Shown piece after piece: positions 22,008-30,165 of a stretch of DNA of 32,910 nucleotides. The notes beneath the pieces are model-generated. The model was not told the origin of the DNA and made no database searches. It was given only the letters and a program-made list of their open reading frames with translations. Position 1 is the stretch's first letter; every line of letters starts with the position of its first letter. The position numbers and the translations under genes were made by a program. The stretch covers positions 1-32,910 of the forward strand of contig JAGGYQ010000013.1 in the NCBI GenBank assembly GCA_021162425.1, in the 5' to 3' direction. Source of the DNA: Candidatus Aenigmatarchaeota archaeon. Its GTDB lineage: Archaea; Aenigmatarchaeota; Aenigmatarchaeia; QMZP01; QMZT01.

Positions 22008-22610
22008 ATGAAATACGAAATTAATCGCTACTACAACAATGTGGAACGTATATTGACTACGAGATTTCAGAAGATTCCGGAGCCAGTGCCAGAAAAAGAA
22101 CTGAAATACGGGTGGAGTTTTGAGGCTGTAAAGTATTTGGCAGAGCAGAGACCAATCCCGAGACCAAAACATGTTAAACTCTCTGAAAGGAAAGAAGTCA
22201 ATGGATTAGAAATTTCTTATCTCGAATTAGACGGAAGTCGTGAAGGCTTGGTTTTGATGAATAAATACCCAGCAGAGGGATTATGTAAAGAGTGCGGGCT
22301 GGAGAAAAATTGCGATAGATGTGAAACAGGCGTCTTGTTTCTCAACAATGAAATCTGTGTGGGAGGGATATACAGAACCGTTGAAATATCTGCTTGGCCG
22401 GATACGAACACCCCTTCCAACGGTCAAGTAATTTGTCCTTCTGTCATAATAATTGATGCTCTCTCCGTCGAAGAGTTTATCCATCAAACGAAATCTATGC
22501 TTTCAGGGGAAAAAAGAGGGAATGAAAGAGAATTAACTGACAACGAAAAAACAACATACAAAATAATTGTAGACGCGTTTGAACGAGATTTTAACAATTT
22601 CGTAATGTAA
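22008..22610 (+). CDS. Hypothetical protein with Cys-rich zinc-like cluster (200 aa)
   Basis: Not recognised. The middle holds CKECGLEKNCDRCETG, a CxxC-x5-CxxC arrangement suitable for one zinc ion (residues about 93-106). The rest is soluble and mixed alpha/beta; the C-terminus is charged and helical. A TATA-like AAATTTATAAATTTAA lies 27-42 bp upstream of the ATG. Neighbours are the divergent surface-protein gene and the small gene at 22668. No function is proposed. Confidence 0.6.
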   Translation: MKYEINRYYNNVERILTTRFQKIPEPVPEKELKYGWSFEAVKYLAEQRPIPRPKHVKLSERKEVNGLEISYLELDGSREGLVLMNKYPAEGLCKECGLEKNCDRCETGVLFLNNEICVGGIYRTVEISAWPDTNTPSNGQVICPSVIIIDALSVEEFIHQTKSMLSGEKRGNERELTDNEKTTYKIIVDAFERDFNNFVM

Positions 22611-22667
22611 AAATGTTTTTACAGTGTTGTTTTTTAAAGTTTTTTGGGAAATATTTGGTGTGATTGA

Positions 22668-22922
22668 ATGACAAGTTATATAACACACATAGGTCATTGG
22701 GAATACAAAGTCAGCGGTCCTGATGAATTAAAGAAGCTAAAAAAAGCAATTGAAAGTTTAGAAGAAGAGCTTACTATAATATGCGAAGGAACATTGAGAG
22801 TACGATTGGAAGAAGGACGGGTTGCGATAAGACCGACCCGAGATTCTTCAATTAAAGAAATTTACCGCAAAAAGGACGAAGGCAAGAGAGATGATGATAG
22901 ACATCAGCAACGAACCTCTTGA
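22668..22922 (+). CDS. Small hypothetical protein (84 aa)
   Basis: A small charged protein with a helix LKKLKKAIESLEEEL followed by two beta strands (LTIICEGTLRVRLEEGRVAIRPT) and a charged tail KKDEGKRDDDRHQQ. No known family is recognised. It overlaps a 30-codon frame at 22891-22983, which could be a separate tiny gene or a frame-shifted continuation. Confidence 0.5.
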   Translation: MTSYITHIGHWEYKVSGPDELKKLKKAIESLEEELTIICEGTLRVRLEEGRVAIRPTRDSSIKEIYRKKDEGKRDDDRHQQRTS

Positions 22923-22983
22923 AATCTCGGTCAGAGAATTTAAATATAAAATTAACCCCAAAGCAATAGCGAATTATTTTTAA
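22891..22983 (+). CDS. Possible tiny protein (30 aa)
   Basis: A 30-codon frame starting MMIDISNEPLEI and ending AIANYF, overlapping the end of the 22668 gene in another frame. Composition (EISVREFKYKI) looks protein-like, but length and overlap make it uncertain. It ends about 10 bp before a strong hairpin. Confidence 0.25.
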   Translation: MMIDISNEPLEISVREFKYKINPKAIANYF

Positions 22984-22992
22984 TACCTGTTG

Positions 22993-23015
22993 TGCGGCCT
23001 TGCGAAGCAACCGCA
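22993..23015. terminator. Hairpin between convergent genes
   Basis: TGCGG (22993-22997) pairs with CCGCA (23011-23015), and TTGC (23000-23003) with GCAA (23007-23010), loop GAA, with a 2-nt CC bulge. It lies between the small genes on the plus strand and the end of the HD-domain gene on the minus strand, so it could act as a bidirectional terminator or RNA-stabilising hairpin. Confidence 0.5.
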
Positions 23016-23024
23016 GACTTAATT

Positions 23025-23149
23025 TTAGGTGCCATTCGTTAATGCGAATTTAATGGCATCATATTTTTCTTTAATAATCTCTTTTGCTTCTAGAATCAAT
23101 TTATTCCAGCTTCTTTCCAATTTATCAAGAACCCATTTGTTTCTTGCTC
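23025..23149 (-). other. Out-of-frame C-terminal coding segment of the HD-domain gene
   Basis: In another minus-strand frame this stretch encodes ARNKWVLDKLERSW, then NKLILEAKEIIKEKYDAIKF, then ALTNGT and a stop at 23025. That is the kind of basic helical C-terminus usual in small HD-domain hydrolases, whereas the open frame of the gene ends in an unrelated tail. A single base change near 23141-23149 would join them. Confidence 0.65.
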
Positions 23150-23590
23150 TATATCCATTTTGTGAACTGCAAATGCCAAATAAAGCAAAGAGCGAACATT
23201 GTCAAAATGCGCCATTGAATCCGCACTGGCGATTATTTTGGCTTCTATAGTTTCTTGTGGAATATTTTTACTTGCTCTATGAGACATAATACAATGTTTT
23301 ACCGCCTCAATTTTTTCTTTTGGATAATTATATTTTGATAAAATCTCTTCTGCTAATCTTGCGCTGTGAATATGGTGTTCAGGATACCAATCTTTATTTA
23401 GTATAGAAGCGTAATCATGTAGTAAAGCGGCAATTTCGCAAATCTCTTCATCAGCATTTAATTTTTTGGATAGAATCTTCGCATACTTCACAACAGAAGA
23501 GATATGATGAGACCAAGCACCATAACCAAAATGATTTGTATCTTTTTTGCACGCTTCTTCAACTAATTTTTTAATTTCTTCTATCATCAT
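23096..23590 (-). CDS. HD-domain phosphohydrolase, probably frameshifted near its C-terminus
   Basis: The 164-residue open frame contains an HD metal-binding domain: H28/H29 in YGAWSHHISSVVKYAKIL, the HD pair in IAALLHDYASI, paired histidines in WYPEHHIHSARLAEEIL, VKHCIMSHRAS, and the distal Asp in IIASADSMAHFD. These match small archaeal and bacterial HD hydrolases acting on nucleotides or phosphate esters. After MDIEQ the frame runs into ETNGFLINWKEAGIN and stops. The typical C-terminal helix is instead found in another frame down to 23025. All catalytic residues precede the break, so the product might still fold. Confidence 0.85.
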   Translation of the reverse strand: MMIEEIKKLVEEACKKDTNHFGYGAWSHHISSVVKYAKILSKKLNADEEICEIAALLHDYASILNKDWYPEHHIHSARLAEEILSKYNYPKEKIEAVKHCIMSHRASKNIPQETIEAKIIASADSMAHFDNVRSLLYLAFAVHKMDIEQETNGFLINWKEAGIN

Positions 23591-23694
23591 AGTAAGTATA
23601 AAGCGAGATATTATTAAATCTTTTCTCGTAAACCCTAAAATTAATTCCGCGCATTCTCAACGAATTTTATATTCTCTCTTACAAATATTAATTT

Positions 23695-24855
23695 ATGAAC
23701 GAATTTTACATACCGTTCGGTCCGCAGCATCCAGCGTTGATAGAACCTGTTCACATAAAGCTCAAAGTGGATGGTGAGAAGATTGTTGACTCTGAACTCG
23801 TTCTCGGATACAATCATAAAGGTATTGAAAAATCTTTTGAAAATCGTTGGTGGGCGAAAGGGATGTATTTATCAGAAAGGGTCTGCGGAATCTGCGGTCA
23901 TTATCACACGTCCTGTTTTGCGCAGGGTGTTGAAAATTTACTTGACCTCGAAATTCCTGAAAGGGCGAAATACATCCGTGTAATAATAGGAGAAATCGAA
24001 CGAATCCATTCACATATGTTGGCACTTGGAATAGTCGCGTATGAGCTAGGCCTGGATACGCTTTTCCATTACATATTCAGAGACAGAGAACTCGCGATGG
24101 AGACACAGGAGCTGTTAACGGGCAACAGGGTCCACTTTGTAATGAACGTAATAGGCGGCGTGAGAAAGGATATAGAAACAAAGTATTTTAATCTGGTTGA
24201 AAAGAACATGGAAAGACTCGATAATAGACTTCATGAATATCTGAAAATTTTCAAAACAGACACGGCAATAAGGAAAAGAATCACCCACATTGGGTATCTC
24301 TCAAGAAGAAAGGCAAAGGAGTTAACGCCTGTCGGACCAAACATCAGGGCATCAGGTATAAAATACGATGTCAGGGAATCGGGATACCTAGTTTACGATA
24401 ATCTTGGCTTCAAAGCAGTGACAGGCGAGGGCGGTGATGTTCTGGAGAGATGCGTGGTAAGGATAAAAGAATGCTTGGAATCAGTAAGATTGATTGAAGA
24501 TGCCTTAGTCAAAATACCAAAAGGTGAAATATCGAAGAGCGTTCCACTTTTGCTTAAAATACCTGAAGGCAGGGAAACGGTTTCCCGTGTTGAAGCGCCG
24601 AGAGGCGAACTTATATATTATTTAAAATCCGCGGGTGACAAACCATACCGAGTCAAAATAAGAACCCCTACATATCAGACATTCACAATTATAAATGAGA
24701 TACTGAGAGGGTACGAGATACCCGATGTCCCTGTCATAATTGCTTCACTTGACCCATGTCTTTCATGCACAGACAGGTTGACGATAGTAGACCTCAATAC
24801 GGAAAGAGAACGAGTCGTTAGTGGTGATGATATAAGAAGGAGGGAGACTTTATGA
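23695..24855 (+). CDS. Group 4 membrane-bound [NiFe] hydrogenase large subunit (MbhL/EchE-like)
   Basis: A 386-residue NuoD-family protein that keeps both nickel-binding cysteine pairs: C64-x2-C67 in ERVCGICGHYHT, and C355-x2-C358 in DPCLSCTDR. Complex I NuoD and the sulfur-reducing Mbx-type subunits lack these or keep only part, so this looks like a true hydrogenase large subunit. Also conserved are GPQHPA at the start, RIHSHMLALG, and GPNIRASG. It overlaps the NuoH-like gene by 4 bp. TTTATATT about 28 bp upstream suggests a leaderless start. The large-NuoH-NuoI order equals mbhL-M-N of Thermococcales. Confidence 0.92.
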   Translation: MNEFYIPFGPQHPALIEPVHIKLKVDGEKIVDSELVLGYNHKGIEKSFENRWWAKGMYLSERVCGICGHYHTSCFAQGVENLLDLEIPERAKYIRVIIGEIERIHSHMLALGIVAYELGLDTLFHYIFRDRELAMETQELLTGNRVHFVMNVIGGVRKDIETKYFNLVEKNMERLDNRLHEYLKIFKTDTAIRKRITHIGYLSRRKAKELTPVGPNIRASGIKYDVRESGYLVYDNLGFKAVTGEGGDVLERCVVRIKECLESVRLIEDALVKIPKGEISKSVPLLLKIPEGRETVSRVEAPRGELIYYLKSAGDKPYRVKIRTPTYQTFTIINEILRGYEIPDVPVIIASLDPCLSCTDRLTIVDLNTERERVVSGDDIRRRETL

Positions 24856-25730
24856 TAGATTTTGTTGTATACACATTGATTTTCCCAGGGTTTGCATCAG
24901 CATTTTTTGCAGGATTCATTTACTATGGCATACTAAGGAAGGTTACTGCTCATATGCAACACAGAATAGGCCCTCCTGTATGGCAGCCTTTTCTTGATTT
25001 TGTAAAGTTGTTAGCCAAAGAGAACATAACACCAGATGATTCAACAGGATTTGTGATGACTTTATGTCCAATCGTATCTTTTGCATCGCTGATGACGGTG
25101 TTGGTATTCATCCCGTTTAACGGTTATGCATTGGTTTCGTTTTCGGGAAGTATTTTAATTGTGATATATCTTTTGGTAATGGCAAGCGCGTTTATAGCGA
25201 TAGCAGGATTTGCAACAGGAAATCCGTTCGGCAAAATTGGAAGTGTAAGGGAACTGACACAGCTCATTGCGTATGAGTTTCCGTTCATAGTATCGCTTCT
25301 GACGATAGGTTTTCTCACTAATTTTAAGGTTTCTCCTTTTGTGGCGTTGCAATTTCCGTTTGCATTTGTTGCGTTCGTCGCGGGTATGCAGGGTAAATTT
25401 TCTTTACCTCCTTTTCATATACCAGAAGCTGAGCAGGAAATAGTCGCAGGACCATTCACAGAATATAGCGGACCGAGACTCGCGATGTTTGAGCTCGCGA
25501 AGGCGGCGAGTTTCTGGGTTCTCATATCTTTGGGTTCTGTCATGTTTATGGGGGCGAGCAACATTTTTGCATTTTTCATAAACTCATTTGTCCTCCTGTT
25601 CGCAGTAATGGTTATGCGCGCGGTGTTTGCGAGACTGAGAATTCAACAGGCGTTCAGGTTGTATTGGTTTGTAATTGCCCCGCTTGCCATCATTGATTTT
25701 GTGAGAGTCTTGACGGGTTTATATTGGTGA
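24852..25730 (+). CDS. Hydrogenase membrane subunit, NuoH/EchB/MbhM-like
   Basis: A 292-residue protein with about eight transmembrane helices of the NuoH family. Marker segments are RKVTAHMQHRIGPPVWQPFLDFVKLLAKE (quinone-site-like loop region), GSVRELTQLIAYEFPFIVSLL, and FHIPEAEQEIVAGPFTEYSGPRLAMFELAKAA. In group 4 hydrogenases this subunit anchors the peripheral arm and takes part in coupling to ion translocation. It overlaps the large-subunit gene by ATGA and is followed at once by the ferredoxin-like gene. Confidence 0.93.
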   Translation: MIDFVVYTLIFPGFASAFFAGFIYYGILRKVTAHMQHRIGPPVWQPFLDFVKLLAKENITPDDSTGFVMTLCPIVSFASLMTVLVFIPFNGYALVSFSGSILIVIYLLVMASAFIAIAGFATGNPFGKIGSVRELTQLIAYEFPFIVSLLTIGFLTNFKVSPFVALQFPFAFVAFVAGMQGKFSLPPFHIPEAEQEIVAGPFTEYSGPRLAMFELAKAASFWVLISLGSVMFMGASNIFAFFINSFVLLFAVMVMRAVFARLRIQQAFRLYWFVIAPLAIIDFVRVLTGLYW

Positions 25731-25735
25731 AGGTC

Positions 25736-26089
25736 ATGGGGATATTGAGCGAAGCAATAAAGAGGATTTTGGAGAGACCTGCTACTAGGAAATATCCGAA
25801 GGAGAAACCGAAAATCCCAGAAGGGTTTCGCGGAAGAATCGAATGGAATCCGGAGACATGCATATTCTGCATGCTCTGCGCCATCAACTGCCCCACGAAC
25901 GCGATAACCATAAACAAGGAAAAGAAGGAGTGGAGTATAGACATAGGAAAATGTATTTTCTGCGGGAGATGCCACGACGTTTGCCCCACAAAGCCGAAAT
26001 CCGTCTCCAACTCGAAAAAATACGAGCTGGCAGAATACGAGAAGGAAAAATTCAGGCTGAAGTTCAGGAAGTCAGAAAGGGGTGGGTAA
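25736..26089 (+). CDS. 2[4Fe-4S] ferredoxin-like hydrogenase subunit (NuoI/EchF/MbhN-like)
   Basis: A 117-residue protein with two CxxCxxCxxxCP clusters: CIFCMLCAINCP and CIFCGRCHDVCP. They carry electrons from reduced ferredoxin toward the small-subunit clusters. The ATG at 25736 is chosen because GGTGA six bases upstream (25726-25730, overlapping the previous stop) serves as ribosome binding site. TTG and GTG starts further upstream are possible. The C-terminal tail is charged (LAEYEKEKFRLKFRKSERGG). No small subunit or NuoC-like gene follows. Confidence 0.9.
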   Translation: MGILSEAIKRILERPATRKYPKEKPKIPEGFRGRIEWNPETCIFCMLCAINCPTNAITINKEKKEWSIDIGKCIFCGRCHDVCPTKPKSVSNSKKYELAEYEKEKFRLKFRKSERGG

Positions 26090-26111
26090 TTTTTGACCCG
26101 ATTCCCGGATG

Positions 26112-26155
26112 TTACGGGCACAGTTTTTACAATTATTTCATGCTTGTGCCCGTAA
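26112..26155. repeat. Palindromic element A flanking the Fic gene (3' side)
   Basis: TTACGGGCAC (26112-26121) and its exact inverse GTGCCCGTAA (26146-26155) enclose a 24-bp AT-rich loop. The same 10-bp arms recur at 27119-27163 on the other side of the Fic gene. It lies between convergent genes and could serve as terminator hairpin. Confidence 0.85.
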
Positions 26156-26158
26156 TTT

Positions 26159-27091
26159 TCATTCGAATTCGTTTTCCCTCAGGTACTTTATCACCAAAGA
26201 AACGAAAGGTCTCAGATTTCCCCTGTGCGCTTCCCGTATGGCCCTGTAGTATTCTTCCTTGTTCCTGTTCTTTATATCAATCATCGGAAATCCGTTCTTT
26301 TTGAGGATAAAATTGAGAAGCAGTCTTCCTATCCTGCCATTTCCGTCAAGAAACGGATGTATGCCTTCAAATGCCGTGTGAACATACGCAGCGACCACCA
26401 CAGGATGGTATTTCTTCCTATTTCTTCTGTACCACTTCATCAGTTTTTTGAATTCCCTTTCCACGAAAGCAGGCTTTGGGGGCATCAGCTCCGCTCCTCT
26501 TACGAAGACCTGTCTGTCCCTGAACACACCGGCATATTTTCCCAGTATGTTGTGCATGAGTTTTCTGTGCATTTCCAAGATGAACTCTTTGCTCACGTCA
26601 CCTTCGTATTCGACCATGTAGTCGAATGCTTCCTTGTGGTTTTCCGCTTCTCTTATCTCCCTTATACTCTTTCCACCGGGAACTGTTTTCTCGAAAAGTA
26701 TGAGAGCGGTTTCCTGGAGCGTGAGTGTGCTTCCCTCAATCGCGTTCGTGTCGTATGTGAATCTTGTTACAAACCATTCGTAATACTTCCTTTTTTCCGC
26801 GTCCGTCGCAGTTTTTATGTAATTTTCGAACTTTCTCTTTATTTTTTCCATCTCCTTTTCTTCCTCGGTTGTGACAAGGGCAAAAAGCGGGTCCACTGAT
26901 TTGAGATAATTTCGCACCTTTTCCCTGAGTTTTTCCCTGTTTTTCTTCAACATGTCTTCTATCTGCCTTTTGGACTTCTTTCCTCTGCCCATGTACATCC
27001 TTATCTTCTTCCATTTGTTTTTCCCAGTCCTTACATTTTCCACAAGGTAATGGTATTTTCTCCCCCTTATTATCTTCTCCTCGTAATACAT
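26159..27091 (-). CDS. Fic-domain AMP-transferase-like protein
   Basis: A protein of about 310 residues with the full Fic motif HPFLDGNGRIGR (H-P-F-x-x-G-N-G-R), which catalyses transfer of AMP or a related group to a target hydroxyl. An N-terminal autoinhibitory helix is suggested by YDTNAIEGSTLT (the [S/T]-x-A-I-E-G-[S/N] pattern of class II Fic proteins). Residues 1-60 are basic and may be a DNA- or target-binding part. The ATG at 27091 is preferred because GGAGG lies 8 bp upstream; an in-frame ATG at 27112 adds seven residues. Flanking palindromes suggest self-contained regulation or a transferred cassette. Confidence 0.92.
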   Translation of the reverse strand: MYYEEKIIRGRKYHYLVENVRTGKNKWKKIRMYMGRGKKSKRQIEDMLKKNREKLREKVRNYLKSVDPLFALVTTEEEKEMEKIKRKFENYIKTATDAEKRKYYEWFVTRFTYDTNAIEGSTLTLQETALILFEKTVPGGKSIREIREAENHKEAFDYMVEYEGDVSKEFILEMHRKLMHNILGKYAGVFRDRQVFVRGAELMPPKPAFVEREFKKLMKWYRRNRKKYHPVVVAAYVHTAFEGIHPFLDGNGRIGRLLLNFILKKNGFPMIDIKNRNKEEYYRAIREAHRGNLRPFVSLVIKYLRENEFE

Positions 27092-27118
27092 CCCATCATC
27101 CTCCGTCCACATTATTTA

Positions 27119-27163
27119 TTACGGGCACGGTATTTATAAAATTTTATACATTTGTGCCCGTAA
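27119..27163. repeat. Palindromic element B over the Fic promoter
   Basis: The same arms as element A, TTACGGGCAC (27119-27128) and GTGCCCGTAA (27154-27163), enclose a 25-bp AT-rich loop. The loop contains TATTTATAAAATTTTATA (27131-27148), which reads as a TATA box about 25 bp upstream of the Fic transcript start. The arms are therefore well placed to be operator half-sites. Confidence 0.85.
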
Positions 27164-27219
27164 TTTCCGGATACCGGACCAAGAAAACAGATTTTTATCC
27201 CGCCGGACAAAATTTAAAC

Positions 27220-28890
27220 ATGAGATTGGCGGTTTTCACCCTGCTCTCCCTCGTCCTCCTCGCGAGTCCGAGTCTCGCGTATGAACTTCACGAGGGCGAT
27301 TTCGTCGTGGGAAGCGGGGAGACATTCGTTCTGAAGGACAGAACGCTCGAAGTGGACGGGGACTTCATCCTGGAAGACGGCTCAACCTTCATTATGGAAA
27401 ACGCCGTTCTTATCATAAGGGAGAGGTACAAATCCGAACATTCCCTGAAGGCGACGCGCGCGAAAATAACGGTCAGGAATTCCCAGATAAGATCCTCGCA
27501 GAACGTGATGGCGCAGACCCTGGGGAATCTCCTCGGGCCGGAGCTAAACCTCCACATGGACCGCAGAAGCGAAATAACCGTGGAGGGAAGCGAAATATAC
27601 GGGAGAATCATCCTCCACGAAGCTTCCACCGGACATATTGAAAATTCGACAGTCTCGTATGTTTACTGGAGCATGGACTCGAAGCTCACCCTGGAGAAAT
27701 CGGTTCTGGGAAGTTTCGTGTTCGAGTGTTTCGGTGGCAAAAGAGGAGAGATGACGCTCAGCGATTTGAAAAGGAACGCGAGCACAAACCTCGAACTCTC
27801 AAACCTTCCCGAAGGCGGGTTTCTCGAGATGAGGGACACGAACGTGAAGATGCTGTGGAGTTTCAACATGGAGGCCGAATGCGAAAAGGACGTGACGTTG
27901 CGAAACTCGAATTTCAACCTGTTCTGGGTGAAATTCCCGCCCACGGATGAGCGCATAAGGATAGAGAACCTCCCGACCGGTTTTGTGACCAGTTTCGATT
28001 TGCGGGAAGTCGTCTCTGGCATAACGCTCCCCTACAACGTGAGAATCGAAAACGCGCGAATTGACTTCTTCAAACCGGAGATGCTGGGGACGAAGGCGGA
28101 AATCGTGAATTCCCACGCTATGGTCCACCCCTACGATTTCGCCGACCTCGTGATACGCAATTCCACCCTTTACAGTTTTTTCAACTACGGTTCGAAGCGG
28201 GTGGAATTTCACAACGTTTACATTCGCGAAAACCTCCAGCTCATCGAGAAGGTGGAGTTCAGGGGCGGAGGAAGGAAGGTGAACGGAAAAACCATAGGGG
28301 CGGGAGGAAATTTCGATTTCCTTTTCGATAACCTCGTGATCAACGCCCCTGAAATAATCGTCGCCTGCAACGAGGGGAAGATGAACGGAAGCGTTAAATT
28401 CCTTTCGCCCCTTTCGCTCTCGAACGTCCACTGGGTTAAAGGGAAGATCACGCGGACCTATCCCGTGATTTCCGATCCGAACGCAAAAATAACCCTCTGG
28501 GACGGTGAAACCCTGAAACAAACGAAAACCACGGACGAAAACGGAAGGACCTCATTCACCCTCATTTTCGACCCGACCACCTACAACAAAACCTACACCC
28601 TCAAACTCTCGAACTCCTCCTTCGAATTTCCCCTAACCTTCATCACGAGCACCCCAATAAACCTCACAGCACCAAAACCGGAACCAGAAGAGCCACCAGA
28701 ACAACCCGGACAGGCAGAAATGGGGAATAAATCCAACACCCCGCCCGCATCCGCAACCACGCCCGAACCGGAAGGATCAGAATCACCCCCTCCACCCACA
28801 CCGACACCAATACCCGTGATTTTGGGTGTTCTGGGGATTTTCGCGATTTTGATAGCAATAGGGGTGTGGGTGGTGTGGAGGAAGAGATGA
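27220..28890 (+). CDS. Secreted beta-helix-like surface protein with Pro-rich stalk and C-terminal anchor
   Basis: A 556-residue protein with signal peptide MRLAVFTLLSLVLLASPSLA. Then comes a long stretch of short parallel beta-helix-like repeats (ITVRNSQI, ITVEGSEI, HIENSTVS, LTLEKSVL, VTLRNSNF, VRIENARI, VIRNSTL). A beta-sandwich follows near ITLWDGETLKQTKTTDENGRTSFTLIF, then a Pro/Glu/Thr-rich stalk (about 490-530) and a transmembrane segment (VILGVLGIFAILIAIGVWVV) with a basic stop. The start at 27220 is chosen for the signal peptide; upstream in-frame codons run into palindrome B. Codon use is clearly richer in G+C than neighbouring genes. Confidence 0.82.
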   Translation: MRLAVFTLLSLVLLASPSLAYELHEGDFVVGSGETFVLKDRTLEVDGDFILEDGSTFIMENAVLIIRERYKSEHSLKATRAKITVRNSQIRSSQNVMAQTLGNLLGPELNLHMDRRSEITVEGSEIYGRIILHEASTGHIENSTVSYVYWSMDSKLTLEKSVLGSFVFECFGGKRGEMTLSDLKRNASTNLELSNLPEGGFLEMRDTNVKMLWSFNMEAECEKDVTLRNSNFNLFWVKFPPTDERIRIENLPTGFVTSFDLREVVSGITLPYNVRIENARIDFFKPEMLGTKAEIVNSHAMVHPYDFADLVIRNSTLYSFFNYGSKRVEFHNVYIRENLQLIEKVEFRGGGRKVNGKTIGAGGNFDFLFDNLVINAPEIIVACNEGKMNGSVKFLSPLSLSNVHWVKGKITRTYPVISDPNAKITLWDGETLKQTKTTDENGRTSFTLIFDPTTYNKTYTLKLSNSSFEFPLTFITSTPINLTAPKPEPEEPPEQPGQAEMGNKSNTPPASATTPEPEGSESPPPPTPTPIPVILGVLGIFAILIAIGVWVVWRKR

Positions 28891-28937
28891 AAGTAAACCG
28901 AGCCGGGTCTGGTCGGTGGCACGTCTTATTGTTTATC

Positions 28938-30140
28938 CTAATAAAGCAAACCGAAAAGGTAAAGGGAGCGCTCTTTTCCAGAAAGGTTCACACCCTCTTT
29001 CACCACGTAGGCATTTTCCATCCCGGAGATTTGTGAGTGGCCTTTTGATTTACCGCCAACTTCGAATATGTAATCTCCGACAACAAAGTCAGGTGTTCTT
29101 CTAACCCTTCCTGTCTTGAGATAAAAACATTCGCCCACATGCTGAACAAAAAAATCCTCCCTTATACCCCCCATTTCAGGCGATATTCCATAATACGAGC
29201 ATAACGCACTTCTTAAAGAGAGTGGCATTAAAATCTTATCCTCCTTTCTTACACTTTTCTTTCCCTTCGCATACGGACTCACCCTGTAAACAACCCCGGA
29301 CCTTTCCAGAGAAGATATAATCTCCTTAACCAGTTTTATACTTATCCCCAGGCTGTTCGAAAGTCCCGAATAACTTAATTCCAATGGCTTCGAAACCGCC
29401 ACGCTTTTAATTACCCTGTACACGGCATCTATGTAATAATTGTCGATCTCTCTGAGATAAGCAAGGTCATACCTTATTGTTCTTTCCAGGATGTTTACGT
29501 ATATCTCGGGGTTCTTTTCAAAAAATGCAGCGGGTAAAGCATCAAAGCTTACATACGGCTGGTAGTAATTAAGGTACGGAATCAGCATATTTTCGATTTT
29601 TCCTGTATCCTTCCTGACAATATCCTTTATATCTATCTTCGGTAGAAGTTTTCCGGAGGCAAAGTATATGTATTCCCTGAATGAAAGCGGTTTCATTTCA
29701 TGAAATCTCGCCCTTCTCGAAAGTTCGGATCCCTTTGCCCTCAGATATATGGCTGAAGACCCGGAAACCACGATTTTTGAGTGCGTCTCGTCATAAAATA
29801 TCTTTAAATCCTTTTCCCAGTCAGGAATCATATGGATCTCATCGATTAAAAAGACCCTGTGGCGTTTTGCATACGCATAGTGAAGCAGGTCCAGCAAGGA
29901 AACACCCTGCTTTAAAACAATCTCGCTATTGATGAATATGGCATCCCTTTCGGTTTTGTAGATTTTTGATAGCAACGTTGTCTTTCCGCTTCCCCTTATC
30001 CCGGAAATAACGGAGATCCCCTGATATCTCTGCACATCCCTCATAACAGCTTGGCTCAACGGCCTTAATTTCCTGACCACGCTCCTTTCTGCTATATTTG
30101 AGGACACCGTCGCTATCGATGAAAAGGTTTTCTCATCCAT
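28938..30140 (-). CDS. AAA_14/DUF4143-type ATPase
   Basis: A 400-residue ATPase. Walker A is GIRGSGKT (47-54), Walker B VFLIDEIHMI (D100-E101), and the sensor-like segment is VVSGSSAIYL. The C-terminal third matches the DUF4143 type: a winged-helix-like part (LSYSGLSNSLGISIKLVKEIISSLERSGVVYRV), then GECFYLKTGRVRRTPDFVVGDYIFEVGGKSKG, in which PDF and E-V-G-G-K resemble a nuclease-fold core. These ATPases are common in archaea, often in mobile or lineage-specific clusters, with poorly known roles. Its promoter overlaps a palindrome at 30166-30191. Confidence 0.9.
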   Translation of the reverse strand: MDEKTFSSIATVSSNIAERSVVRKLRPLSQAVMRDVQRYQGISVISGIRGSGKTTLLSKIYKTERDAIFINSEIVLKQGVSLLDLLHYAYAKRHRVFLIDEIHMIPDWEKDLKIFYDETHSKIVVSGSSAIYLRAKGSELSRRARFHEMKPLSFREYIYFASGKLLPKIDIKDIVRKDTGKIENMLIPYLNYYQPYVSFDALPAAFFEKNPEIYVNILERTIRYDLAYLREIDNYYIDAVYRVIKSVAVSKPLELSYSGLSNSLGISIKLVKEIISSLERSGVVYRVSPYAKGKKSVRKEDKILMPLSLRSALCSYYGISPEMGGIREDFFVQHVGECFYLKTGRVRRTPDFVVGDYIFEVGGKSKGHSQISGMENAYVVKEGVNLSGKERSLYLFGLLY

Positions 30141-30165
30141 GATTATATTTTCCCGTTTGGTCTTT

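Noticed and set aside
23695-25730. Complex I (NADH or F420H2 dehydrogenase) fragments
   Set aside because: The large subunit keeps both CxxC nickel-binding pairs, which complex I NuoD has lost, so a group 4 hydrogenase is the better call.
27154-27219. Longer start for the beta-helix surface protein at 27154
   Set aside because: The extra residues would be read from palindrome B and push the signal peptide inward. The ATG at 27220 begins directly with a signal peptide.
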